Below, in pieces: positions 8,794-17,870 of a stretch of 23,089 nt of DNA. The notes below the pieces were generated by a model, which saw nothing but the letters and a program-made list of their open reading frames with translations, did not search any database and was not told the DNA's origin. Numbering within the stretch: the stretch's first letter is position 1; every line of letters begins with the position of its first letter. The stretch comes from Acanthaster planci. Taxonomy: Eukaryota > Echinodermata > Asteroidea > Valvatida > Acanthasteridae. The position numbers and the translations under genes are program-made. The stretch spans positions 182,103 through 205,191 of the forward strand of contig NW_019091570.1 of NCBI RefSeq assembly GCF_001949145.1, given 5' to 3'.

Positions 8794-9469
8794 CTATAAA
8801 AACCAGGGAAACCACGATACTCCCTTTTTTGCCTCGGGGTAACGGTTGAAACGAGCTTTGAGAACCAAGTCTATCAAGTACGGGCCCTCTATACCACGTG
8901 AGAAAACGTCTTTTAGATATGTCATGATCTCTGTCTCTTCTGGGCTGGTTTCAGTCTCTTGCAGGGTTTGTTGGAGGAGGATTCCCTTCTAAGGCTCGTC
9001 TCTGCCCCTCATTATAATGACGCTGATTAGATGTTTTTATTGTCGATCCCAAAAGCAAAACGAACTCTTCTATTTGCCTTTGGCCTGGTTGTGTTTCTAA
9101 AGCTTTAACTTCTTGATTCAGCTGTTCAATTTGCTCAGCGATAATTCTGATTTCTTCCCCTAAAGTCCCTCCTTCGTTTGCTTGTAACAGTCTGTCTTTA
9201 GCTCTTTGAATTTGGGGCTATACCCCTTCTAAGCTCCGAAGCTATTCCAGGCGGTCTTTCGCCACTGAGCCCAGCGGGTTTGCCATCCAAGTTTGTATCT
9301 CACTCGATTTCTGTAGCATTTCTTACGTTAAAATACCCAGCTTTAAACTGTAGGTTTGTTTACTCTTATGACTTTGTCACCTTTTGTGTTATTGATGTCG
9401 TGTTTCAATTTAAACGTCTGCTCGTTCTTGGTCAAATAAAAAAAAACGCGTTTCTACCTGATTTGCCAT
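8794..9469 (-). pseudogene. uncharacterised protein B with coiled coil, broken
   Basis: ATG is at 9469-9467, followed by a frame change at a run of T (minus strand) after about 10 codons. The next piece reads TFKLKHDINNTKGDKVIRVN. A third frame contains EMLQKSSEIQTWMANPLGSV, then two in-frame stops (TAG 9220-9218 is one), then a charged heptad-like stretch (GTLGEEIRIIAEQIEQLNQE, VKALETQPGQRQIEEF) and QRRALEGNPPPTNPARD. After TGA 8953-8951 the next frame continues with ETSPEETEIMTYLKDVF to TAG 8796-8794. The middle is likely a coiled coil. No family name can be given with confidence; context suggests a structural or accessory gene of the Polinton-like element. Confidence 0.45.
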
Positions 9470-9480
9470 CTAAGGTTTTA

Positions 9481-9954
9481 TTATAAATTGTTTAAAAGAG
9501 AGCGCCCTCTAGTGATCTTCTCCATAAAGTCCCCAATTTTGTCTGACGTTTGGTCTGTAAACAAGTTTTGATAACACACCGCCACCAACGACCTGCCCCC
9601 CCCCGATGTTGCCTTGTAAACTTGGTTTAACTTGTTTTCTACGTGGCCTGCTTGATCTTCTGTCAATTGAATGTCTAGTTGTTATATAAACAAGACGCTG
9701 ATTATATCGGCCTCCTAAACGGTTTTCAACTTCAAAGTCTGTTTAAGGCTGTAATCTTTTATAACAATCTTGACAATTAACAAATCTGTTTCCTGTACAT
9801 TTTTGGCGTGTTTATAAGTGTCTTCTTTTATTTTCACACACGCTACTGGAGGAGGTTTTTCATTGATCAAAGTATAAGCTCTTCTCAATGTGGTAGGAGG
9901 TAATAGTGAGTCATTGTCTTTTATAATTACTGTATATATTGTTGCAGTTGTTGC
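9481..9954 (-). pseudogene. uncharacterised protein A, one frame with two internal stops
   Basis: A single minus-strand frame of 158 codons runs from just after TAG 9957-9955 to a stop at 9481. It is interrupted only by TAG 9717-9715 and TAA 9684-9682. Visible stretches: TTLRRAYTLINEKPPPVACV, IVKIVIKDYSLKQTL, QLTEDQAGHVENKLNQVY and DKIGDFMEKITRGRSLLNNL. There is no ATG near the 5' end of the open part. Having only two stops in 158 codons suggests a former gene rather than chance. Its start was lost or lies in another frame. It is the upstream-most member of the A-E block; no function is recognised. Confidence 0.42.
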
Positions 9955-9957
9955 CTA

Positions 9958-10735
9958 TAGCTCTGAGGTCACTGACGCCCCTTAAAAAAGTTAGACTTGT
10001 GACATAAATTCGCCTGTCACTTTGGGATGTTGACTCCGTTTAATCTGTGATATAAATCAATCAATATAATTTATCAAAAACAAGGTTTCTGACATAATAT
10101 TCTGAAATATCCCTGTGTTATGCAGTCATGGATACAATATGCAAAGTAAATTGACCCAACATTACAAAGCACATCGTTAGAAAACCGCTTACACTTTGGC
10201 AGAAAATTACAGCAAAATAATCACACTTATAGACTTTAGTACTAGACGGGATTAAGTCACGACTCTGCCGAGATTACAGGCTATCACCAGCAGCAGAACG
10301 GCAGCTCCAAATCAGTCACTTAGCAACGTAAATTTAGGCTTACATCATTGAGACTGTCTGCTGCAGTACCCAACAATGAGAAAACAAAATGTTGAGCGTG
10401 ATTCACATCTCAGGAGTTGTGGTTACAGCCGCGTGTGAAACCCACACACTAGTTTGCATTATGCATGTACAGACTGCATGACGCACTTACAGCGACCTAC
10501 GTTGGTAGACATTTTGGACGCACCATCGGAGAACAGGTGCCTCGATAGGCAACGCCTACAGACAAATGAATAAATCAAGCACTCAAGGTCAAAGGTAAAC
10601 CTAATACAGTTCGACAATTTGCGCCTGCATTACATAGGCCTACATGTACATTTTAAGTCCAGTTGTCACTTCGATACGATTGCACTGTTCAAGAGTCCTG
10701 TGTAAGTTCTCACGACAAGTACAGTTTTTAGTTCC
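9958..10735. other. no recognisable gene
   Basis: Mixed-composition sequence with no credible frame, terminal repeat or RNA gene. The upstream end of the Polinton-like block must lie near its left edge, but no TIR was found. Confidence 0.4.
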
Positions 10736-10739
10736 ACTC

Positions 10740-10960
10740 AAATAGACGGTGTACAGTGTATTTGCCGATATACTCATTTATCCTTGAAAGCAGCTACGCA
10801 GTTTTACAAGGACGCTGATCAATGTTTTTCTCAAATACAAATAGACGCAGTACAGTCCCAGTATTTGCTGAAATACCCATTTGTCCTTAAAAACACCTAC
10901 ACAGTTTCACAATAACGCTGATCAAAGTTTCCCTAAATATAGACTCAGTATAGCTTCTAT
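10740..10960. repeat. diverged tandem repeat, period about 98 bp
   Basis: Units begin with AAATAGAC at 10740 and 10839, and a partial third begins near 10935. Shared strings include GTATTTGC, CATTT.TCCTT and ACGCTGATCAA. About 2.3 units are visible. Confidence 0.7.
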
Positions 10961-11071
10961 TCTCACATTCTTTCTGTAGCCGTCAACATGAGGACACCAT
11001 ACATCACTAATCACCTTGTTGTTTCATCGATACAAGATGCAGATATTAACTCCTTTCTTCCATGATTAGTT

Positions 11072-11250
11072 GATGCTTGTCGATTCATCGCTAAGCAAAC
11101 CGTTGTTTTGTTTTCCTTGATGCCTGTATACACATCGTTAAGCACTCTGCTGTTTTTCTGACACCGTTGTTTTCCTTGATGTTTATAAATTCATTGTTAA
11201 TCGCTCCGTTTTTTAATCATACAAGACTGTTTTCCAATGTACATGTACAT
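11072..11250. repeat. degenerate short tandem repeat, period about 47-59 bp
   Basis: Three units start with GATG near 11072, 11119 and 11178 and share CGTTGTTTT.TTCCTT endings. Strongly diverged; boundaries approximate. Confidence 0.45.
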
Positions 11251-11511
11251 CAAAAAATTTTTGATAAGTGGTTGGCATAGACCAATAGATGACTTTTTTA
11301 GACACAGACTTCTACTCCATTCGCCATAGCAACTTTTACAATACAACACAGCACTCCGTTGGTGCTGTACATTTTATTTCTGAAATGATATCACAAACAC
11401 AAGTCACTGCAGATTGAATAGAACCGAAGTACAGTCACTTCCGTCAATAGGCTGACCTCGGTTTAGCTGCAGGATAGACTCTTTTCCGGTAAGTTTCCTG
11501 GCATAAAAAAT

Positions 11512-11540
11512 AGCCCCGCTATCCCAAGGATAACGGGGCT
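11512..11540. repeat. 13-bp hairpin with a 3-nt loop
   Basis: AGCCCCGCTATCC (11512-11524) pairs with GGATAACGGGGCT (11528-11540) with one mismatch around the loop CAA. A run of six A precedes it. Function unknown. Confidence 0.85.
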
Positions 11541-11623
11541 TATAAACACAAGTTTACAATCAAATCTAATGAACGTCTTTAAATGCGCATAATTTTAATA
11601 CACATGTACGTGTATGCTACTTA

Positions 11624-12187
11624 TGTAACGCGACAGAGGGCGCTAGCGCGGCGATTCAGGCAGCATCCGCAACACCAGGCACAGCGACTGTGCCCTGCCA
11701 GTCGTGCGCTGATGGGATGGACGGGGCTGGTCACTGCTCCACCCACGCAGCAGATACTGCGCAAGTGCGAGGCTGCAGCGAGGCTATAAAACCCGTTCGG
11801 CCCCAGCGTGAAAGAGGAGACGAACCTTGCCCGCTAGGTTGTGAGCACTGGACCAGGCTACTGGTTCACGGTAAGCGCTACTCCCTGTATTTTGGGGGCG
11901 GTGGGGGTCACAGTGGGTTGCATGGAGACGTTAGGACTCTCTGAGGGGCTTTTAGGCGGTCGGTCGGAGTAGGGGCTATCTACCGTAACTCTTGCAGCAT
12001 TAGTTGCGAGGGTCAGCGTCCCTGGCAAATGTCTCGTTTGCAGCCTGAGCGAACCCCTGCTGCCCGCATGTTTGGTTGTGGTGCCGGTGCATTGTCTGTG
12101 CGTGTCGCTCACTTTCGCGCTTAGGCTTAAGGGTTAGAAGGGCTATTACCCGGTGTGTGAAAAGGAAGGGTGTGTTGCCGGAGTACA
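11624..12187 (+). mobile_element. candidate solo LTR (Ty3/gypsy-like)
   Basis: The 564-bp segment begins TGTAACG and ends GAGTACA, so its ends form the TGTA...TACA inverted repeat usual for LTRs. CTTA flanks it on both sides (11620-11623 and 12188-12191), as a 4-bp target-site duplication would. It is more GC-rich than its surroundings and holds a TATA box followed by GC-rich sequence, as in an LTR promoter. No primer-binding site or coding region follows, which fits a solo LTR left by recombination between two LTRs. A second LTR for comparison is absent from the window. Confidence 0.55.
11785..11791 (+). promoter_or_regulatory. TATA box in the candidate LTR
   Basis: TATAAAA in the context GGCTATAAAACC, about 160 bp inside the left end of the candidate LTR, the usual place for the U3 promoter. 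It supports the plus-strand orientation. Confidence 0.5.
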
Positions 12188-12191
12188 CTTA

Positions 12192-12939
12192 GTATGAGTT
12201 GAGTGGGGCGACATCCCTAGATTGGTTTTGGCCCTGGTTATAGTTTATGCCCCCTTAGCGATTGCGCATTGTGGAAGGGAAAGGCGCTATATAAATTTCT
12301 GTCCTCGCCCACAAGCTACGATTGAGAAAGCGCCCTCTGTTAGTTGCTGTCGACCTGCTCCCACATTTGAGGCGGTTTTTATTGTCAGGCGAGTAAAGTC
12401 AATGTTAAAGTTGTCTCGTTTAAAGTAGCGCCCTCTATCGTTATGTTTTCCAAATAAGCCAGGCGAGCAGGTTTTGCCCATGGTGAGATGTTGGAAAAAA
12501 TCAGTCCCTGATGTTCCAGTGTACAGTGAATGGGTGTCCTAGACTGTTTATTAATGTCACTTTGAGTTCGGAATAAACCACTACGCCAATCAGCAAGCCA
12601 TCCGGCCAAACCTAAAGGATCAGCTCTTTAACTGGGACGGTATACTTCCATCCCAACAGACTCGTCCCTAGCCGCTCAGGGACTTGCCGGTACGTGCCGT
12701 CCGCGCCGCACTCTGAGGAGAAGGGCGCCCCACCTGAATCTCGCTCCACCTCTAAGGGGCGTGGCGTCACACTTATTTAAAGTCGTTGCTATCACTGTCA
12801 AATCCTCGTAACGATCGCAATGCCGTTTTATCCAAAATGACATTGGCATTGTAAATCTTTAAAATAGCTTTTTCGACTTTGGGCAGTTGAAAGACTCCGT
12901 TCGAAAGCCCATCAGTGCCATAGCAAATATGTGTTCATA
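12192..12939. other. non-coding stretch with a SINE/LINE-like tail
   Basis: GGGAAAGGCGCTATATAAAT (12277-12296) is the kind of 3' tail seen on many invertebrate and fish SINEs and CR1/L2-like LINEs. The body upstream was not recognised, so only the tail is supported. The segment 12640-12770 is GC-rich. No gene is visible. Confidence 0.4.
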
Positions 12940-13166
12940 TTTTGTTATTACGGATTATTAATTTGTAATTACGGATTATTAATTTGTAATTACGGATTAC
13001 TAGTTCGTTATTATGGATTATGTATTTCGTAGTTACGGATTAATTCGTTATTTTGAATTATTAATTCGTTATTACGGATTATTTATTTTGTTATTACGGA
13101 TTATTAATTCGTTATTACAGATTATTAATTCGTTGTTACAGATTATTTATTTTGTTATTACTGATT
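12940..13166. repeat. AT-rich minisatellite, 21-22 bp unit, about 10 copies
   Basis: Repeated units of the type GGATTATTAATTCGTTATTAC, mostly 21 or 22 bp, with one shortened unit near 13036-13053. Copies differ at a few positions each. Confidence 0.9.
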
Positions 13167-13204
13167 GCTCAAGCGTTCCTGCAAGTGGCACGACGAAAGC
13201 GTGA

Positions 13205-14460
13205 ATGTTTTTTTCGATGCTACTTCCTTCTTGGTCTAGCTCACGAGAAATTCTTAATATTCTCCTGATTAATCAAAACGTATTAATAAGTAAGCAAACA
13301 CTCTGTCGGAAATTGCTAAATCTTGCCGAAAAAAACCACAATGTGATAGATGTGGCCGGTTTTCTACAAGAACAGTTGCAACCGTCTGCAAGCTTACACG
13401 GTTACCGATGGATGTACCTGAAGTGCATCCAAAATGACTTGAACACAGATATGGAAACCATGCACGATTGCTTGAAATTTTAGATCCAGATGGAGTCGAA
13501 ACGAGGGCAAGGAAGACATTGCAAAGCCGACGGTATCAAGTTTGTGGTCCACATTATGTGTGGCATGTTGACCCTTACGATAAGCTTAACCCTTCCAGAA
13601 TCATTTATTAAATCAAATATTAATGGTTTTTCCAGGCATGTTTTTTGGCTCGAAACATATATAACGAGCAGTGACCCTGCTGTCGTTGCAGGATATTACG
13701 TGAAAACGGTACACTCTACCATGGATTGCCCAAGAATCCTAAGAGCTGATCTTGGAACTGAAAACACTCACATCCGACAGATGCATCAGTTTCTTAGAAG
13801 GGATCATGATGATTGATTTGCTAAAGATATGAGTCATGCAGGGAACCAGTCACAATAACCAAAGGATCGAGTGTTGGTAGGGCATGCTTAGCAAACACTT
13901 CACTCAATTTTAGATAGACCTCTTCTGCCAACTGAAACATGAAGGCTATTTCAATGGAGGTCTTCTAGACAAATCACTGCTGGAGCTTTGCATTCTGAAT
14001 ATGATCCAGGTGAGTTCCACATGATCTGGTTTTAGAAAGTGTGATTTGTGCATACTGGTGTATGGAGGTAATCAATATTAGGTTATTAAAAGACTTTCAC
14101 AGATTTCAAGAACTGGACACTGTTGTAAAGGAGTGGAATACCCATCGTATAACCCCCTCAAGAAATCGCCATGGCCCATTTGGATGCCCCTGCTAATGCA
14201 CACTACACCACAGCTCCACCATGGAGCTAATAACTTCCCAGTAGAGGTGCCTCAATATGAAATTGATGTATGCAGTAGTGAGTACGTCTACAAAGGTCGA
14301 TGCCCTTGCGACAAATCCGTGTTCGAGCTTGATACAGTCCTGATGAAGAGCGCCATGTCTGTGCCTGTTACTGTTGAAGAGGGAATGAACTTGTACAAAT
14401 GCCTCAGAAGAATGATAGTTGATGAGGTAGACCACAATACAGTGTTATGTGTCTGTCTTA
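13205..14460 (+). pseudogene. animal DDE integrase-core protein, pseudogene
   Basis: Pieces in order: an N-terminal helix-turn-helix-like part (ISKQTLCRKLLNLAEKN), ASLHGYRWMYLKC, ILDPDGVETRARKTL, then the integrase core. The acidic residues are in place: Asp in WHVDPYDKLNPS (13570-13572), Asp in RADLGTEN (13748-13750) and Glu in NQRIECW (13868-13870). Between the first two lies INGFSRHVFWLETY. Downstream come YFNGGLLDKSLLELC, ELDTVVKEWNTHRITPSRN and CPCDKSVFELD. The piece order matches a widespread metazoan family of integrase-core proteins, probably transposon-derived, with no agreed name. Damage: frame changes near 13480, 13600 and 14190, with stops near 13484, 13590, 13816, 13877 and 13911. 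A GT...AG intron candidate falls where homology breaks. Confidence 0.75.
14010..14102 (+). other. candidate 93-nt intron in the DDE pseudogene
   Basis: CAG|GTGAGT at 14007-14015 and TTTCACAG ending at 14102 are good splice sites. Homology runs up to NMIQ before it and resumes with ELDTVV eight bases after it. The phase is off by a base, which could be later damage. Confidence 0.45.
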
Positions 14461-14492
14461 TACACTGGCATATACCAGTAAACATACCTTGA

Positions 14493-14760
14493 TGTATAGC
14501 TGGTTATGTTCTTGCAGCAAATATTTAGTTAATGGACATGTTATTTCAGTTTTCAAAAGCCTTATAAATGAACCACAATAGTTGCATGATTGGTAGATGA
14601 TGCATTTAGTAGGAAAGTAGGATTCTAATTCAATGGGATAACTGAAACAATAAACAAAAAGGAAGTGAGATGTCAAGTAAATTTTCTTAATTGTTTCACC
14701 AGTGATGTAAAAATGCAATTTTTGAAATATTTTGTAAAATCTCCTCCCACCTCGAATGAG
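14493..14760. other. AT-rich spacer, no gene seen
   Basis: Lies between the end of the DDE pseudogene and the hairpin cluster near the DIRS-like element. No coding frame or repeat was recognised. Confidence 0.4.
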
Positions 14761-14764
14761 ACGA

Positions 14765-15037
14765 GTCTACTACTGCATACCTACCACATTAGCAATACAT
14801 ATGCATTATTTCCTAGTCCATTACTTCCATTCGCTAAATTCTCAATCACCAGCAGTGCGCCCTCACTAACTCGACTCCCGCAAAGGCGGCCGCCATGTTC
14901 TTGCGCTTTTTTGACGCACAAAGTGCGCCGAGGCCGCCAGGGGAGGGAGATTGGTAATCTGGTAGGTATGCAGTAGGAGGCTCAACCCACTCTAGGTTGG
15001 GGGAGAGTCTACTGCTTGCAACCTACGCAGATTACCA
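14765..15037. repeat. cluster of three related short repeats at the 3' end of the DIRS-like element
   Basis: CTACTGCATACCTACC at about 14771-14786 is inverted at about 14960-14976 (GGTAGGTATGCAGTAGG). A diverged direct copy (GAGTCTACTGCTTGCAACC) is at about 15005-15023, with AGATTACC following in two of the three. The first copy lies outside the terminal repeat at 14875, the other two inside. Confidence 0.6.
14875..14911 (+). repeat. left inverted terminal repeat of the DIRS-like element
   Basis: Begins CTCCCGCAAAGGCGGCCGCC. Matches the reverse complement of 18951-18987 at 32 of 37 positions. Confidence 0.75.
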
Positions 15038-16072
15038 ATGCATAGGCAGAGTAGCACCGAACCAGAGGACGGTGGGAAAGTGAGAGCGCACTGACAACCC
15101 TGAACACCAGGAGGAGTCACGTACAGCCTGCAGCGAACAAAAATGAGAAATTAGTAAAGGACTGCAAGAATTAAGCACAAAGAACAACTCACCATGTAAA
15201 TGTCTTGAGTGCACCCACTTGCAGGGGGAGGGTCGGCCGTAACTGGAGCTACTGAGATCCCGTCCTGAGTACGACCAGTCTGTGAGAATGATCCCCCTGC
15301 AAAACATGACAGCGATAACAAGAGTTACCTCTTGTTGAGGGGGGTTTCCAACAAGCGGCTTTACAAAAGTCTGAAATCGGGACGCCTTTGAAATAAGCCC
15401 ATGGGGAGGAGACAGCCCGAACATCGTGAGCACATACATATATTTGGCGTCGACTTTGGTCATCGCGGTGGCTGAAATAGCCTCAACTCTTGATCGACCC
15501 AGGATCAACCAGTTGTCCAGGTACTGAAAGATGAGGACGTCCGAACGACGAAGATAAGCCCCCACTGCTTGCACCACTCTGGTGAACACTCTCCATGCAG
15601 TGGAAAGCCTGAACGGGAGAGCGCAAAACTCGTAGGTCTGATCTCGATACGAGAAGTGTAGAAATCGTCGATCATCAGGATGAATGGGTACGTGAAGATA
15701 AGCATCCTTGAGGTCTATGGAGGACGCCTAAGCCGAAATGGAAATCGAGTGAAGAACTGTGCGGAGTGTCTCCATTCGGAAGCGCTAGGGGCGAATGAAC
15801 TGATTGAGCGGCCTTAGGTTGAGAATTAGTCTCCATTTCCCCACATCCTTTTTTGGAGTTAGAAAAAAGGTGGACCAGAAACTTCTGCGGGCATAGAGCG
15901 TGGGAACTGGAATGGTAGCCTGTTTCTGCAGTAGGGATGCGATTTCCGACTCCAAAGCCTCGCGTTTGGACTGATTGAACTCGAGACAATAACTGTAAAG
16001 AAGAGTATCGAGAACCCATCTGTCCAACGTAATCTCCCCCAGAACCCTGTGAAAGTTAGAAGACAGACGCTA
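15030..16072 (-). pseudogene. DIRS-type reverse transcriptase, truncated
   Basis: A single minus-strand frame carries the RT with three in-frame TAG codons at 16072-16070, 15787-15785 and 15730-15728. Order of motifs: RLSSNF, LDRWVLDTLL, WSTFFLTPKK and KWRLILNLRPLNQFIRP, then FRMETLRTVL, motif A IDLKDAYLHVPIHPD (DLKDAY at 15698-15715), CALPFRLSTAWRVFTRVV and motif C YLDNW (15509-15523). DIRS and Ngaro RTs have YLDDW; here the second Asp is Asn (codon 15512-15514), and the LPFGLSTAP-type block has Arg and Trp substitutions. After about WLILGRSRVEA the frame stays open to 15032 but no longer resembles RT connection or RNase H, which places the deletion near 15450-15480. RT copies element RNA into DNA. 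Confidence 0.8.
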
Positions 16073-16169
16073 ACGGGTTCGAGATTAACGACCGAAGGAG
16101 GGGTAAAGTAGTCACATACGCCGACCCCAAAAAGACCGCGGGGAGGGGGGGGGGCGGCTGCTGGCGACA

Positions 16170-17870
16170 CCATACTGGGCACTTGAGGAAGCTGGGGCCC
16201 AGTAGCGTGTCTGTTCCCTGGCAGGTTACAAGGGTTGACGAGCGTGCCTAGGAGGCCCTGCAGGACGGCGTGTTAGAGGAGCAGAACGATGTGGAGGTCT
16301 TGGGGGAGCCAACGAGAAACACGGAGGCGAGAGTCGGTCGGCTGACGAAAGGAGATCTTCCAAGCATTATCAATCTGCTTGACCTCAGTTTCGAGGAGAG
16401 AAGTAAACTGGCCCGCAAAGATATCTTTATCAAACAGAGGGACGCTCTACAAGGCAAAATTAACTGACTCGTGAGGAATATTCATAGCAAGAAAAGCTGA
16501 TTCCCTACGGGAGGCCGTAGCTCGAAGAGATACCTAGGCAAACTGCTCGAGACCCGTGAGCAAGGAATCGTCGAGATAGTGAAAGGCCATAGTCACAAAC
16601 TCGGGAGAAATTTCAGGGCCCTCCTCACACGCCCGGGACAAAAATTCGGTGAAGAGGAGAAGAAAGGACATGCAGCGGATACCCAAGCGAGCAGCATGGT
16701 CAACATCTTTTAAAGCTGTCTCCATCCGTTGAAGATTCGTTGGCATACGTTAGAAGACTTGCCCCTGGTCGGAAAAATCTTATCTCTGGCCGCGTCTAGA
16801 AACTCTAGCACAGAGAGATAGTGATCAAAATCACCCGATGGGAACTTGAAAAAGCGGCGTGGACGGTAGCCTGAACTCCACCGCTTGGCCTTAGCCAGTT
16901 TTTCCATAGCGTCTATGCAAGAGCGGTTAAGGGGAAACTCCGGGAAGAGAGGAGATGACGACTCTCCCGGCAAACGACGCTTGAATGAAGGGCGCCCCCC
17001 GTCGTCAGTAGGTGCCGGAGTAGGCAGCCCCAGAATATGTATCATTTCTCGCTGTAAAAGACGTAGGGGAGACTCGGAGGGCGGAAGATCGTTCACCGAT
17101 AGCGGCTCATCTTCGTCCGGAGATTGGCCTGAGCCAGAAATAACAATGAAAGATCAGGGCCAGAAGTGAAGCCCAACGTCATCCACCATGGGTTGAGCCG
17201 GCCCCGTATGGTGAGAGACAACCTGAGACTCCGCCGGAAAATCACCCGAACAGGCTTAGGGCGGAAAATAAGGCTCCGGATCCGGATGTATAGTAGCCGG
17301 AAGGAAAGGAGTAGGCGATTACCGCCAGGCAAGTTCCGAAATGGACTGAGAAAGGGCCCGTAGCGTATCCTTGGTCGAGGGGGAGCTAGCGCCTTTTGAA
17401 GCACGAAGTTTCTTCCTTAGGTGTTTAGAAGAATGATGTGAGGAAGACGACGTCGCAGACGATTTGCGTTTCTTCCACGAGGAATTCCCTGAATCAGACC
17501 GCCGGGAAGAAGGTTGGCCGGAGGGAGGCTCGGGCTGCGTGTCCACAAGAAGCGGGTCAAAGATAGCTGGAGACCGAAAACAACGATGGCGTAGCAAGCC
17601 TAAAAGTTTGGGGGAGGCGGTCCGGTTACCAGAGGATCCGACCCAGGTACCGAAACCGAAAGAAAACCCTGGGCGGGCCAAGAACGGGACGAACCCACTG
17701 ATTTCTTGGTCACCGAACCCAAACGAGAAGCCAATATCGAGGGTAGGTGTGAGGGAAAAATTTCCAAAGGAAAGAAAATCAATCCTGCTCAGCCGCAGCC
17801 GGTGTAAGCACACAAGAAACATTCAACGTAGGGGTGTACCAACCGCTACACAGACTACGTGACGTGTAGT
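16170..17870 (-). pseudogene. DIRS-type gag, frameshifted
   Basis: The Ser/Lys-rich N-terminal region has WKKRKSSATSSSSHH and LRALSQSISELAW (17319-17540). A Pro-rich linker leads to the conserved gag domain: FPEFPLNRSCIDAMEKL, RRFFKFPSGDFDHYLSV (17096-16710), then LKDVDHAARLG, YLDDSLLTGLEQFA and VSLRATASRRESAFLAM (16746-16450), then VPLFDKDIFAGQFTSLL near 16370-16440, closing with a Pro/Gly-rich tail near 16140-16180 that leads into the RT. This order matches gag proteins of DIRS elements. Damage: stops near 17319, 17093, 16534 and 16452 and at least two frame changes. The N-terminal start is uncertain. Gag would package the element RNA. Confidence 0.75.

Noticed and set aside
8621-8842. 73-codon plus-strand frame
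   Set aside because: Antisense shadow of frames B and C.
9502-9517. CTCF-like motif GCGCCCTCTAGTGATC
   Set aside because: It lies inside the coding remnant of frame A and is a single near-match; similar GCGCCCTCT strings near 12330 and 12428 are weaker.
12940-13166. CRISPR-like repeat array
   Set aside because: Units are contiguous without unique spacers, and the DNA is eukaryotic; it is a minisatellite.
15032-15450. C-terminal part of the RT frame as RNase H
   Set aside because: The frame is open but no RNase H or connection motif is visible; it is better explained by joined non-coding sequence after a deletion.
17464-17862. 132-codon plus-strand open frame in the DIRS-like element
   Set aside because: Shadow of the Ser/Lys-rich minus-strand gag; its Arg/Pro-rich composition mirrors the gag codons.
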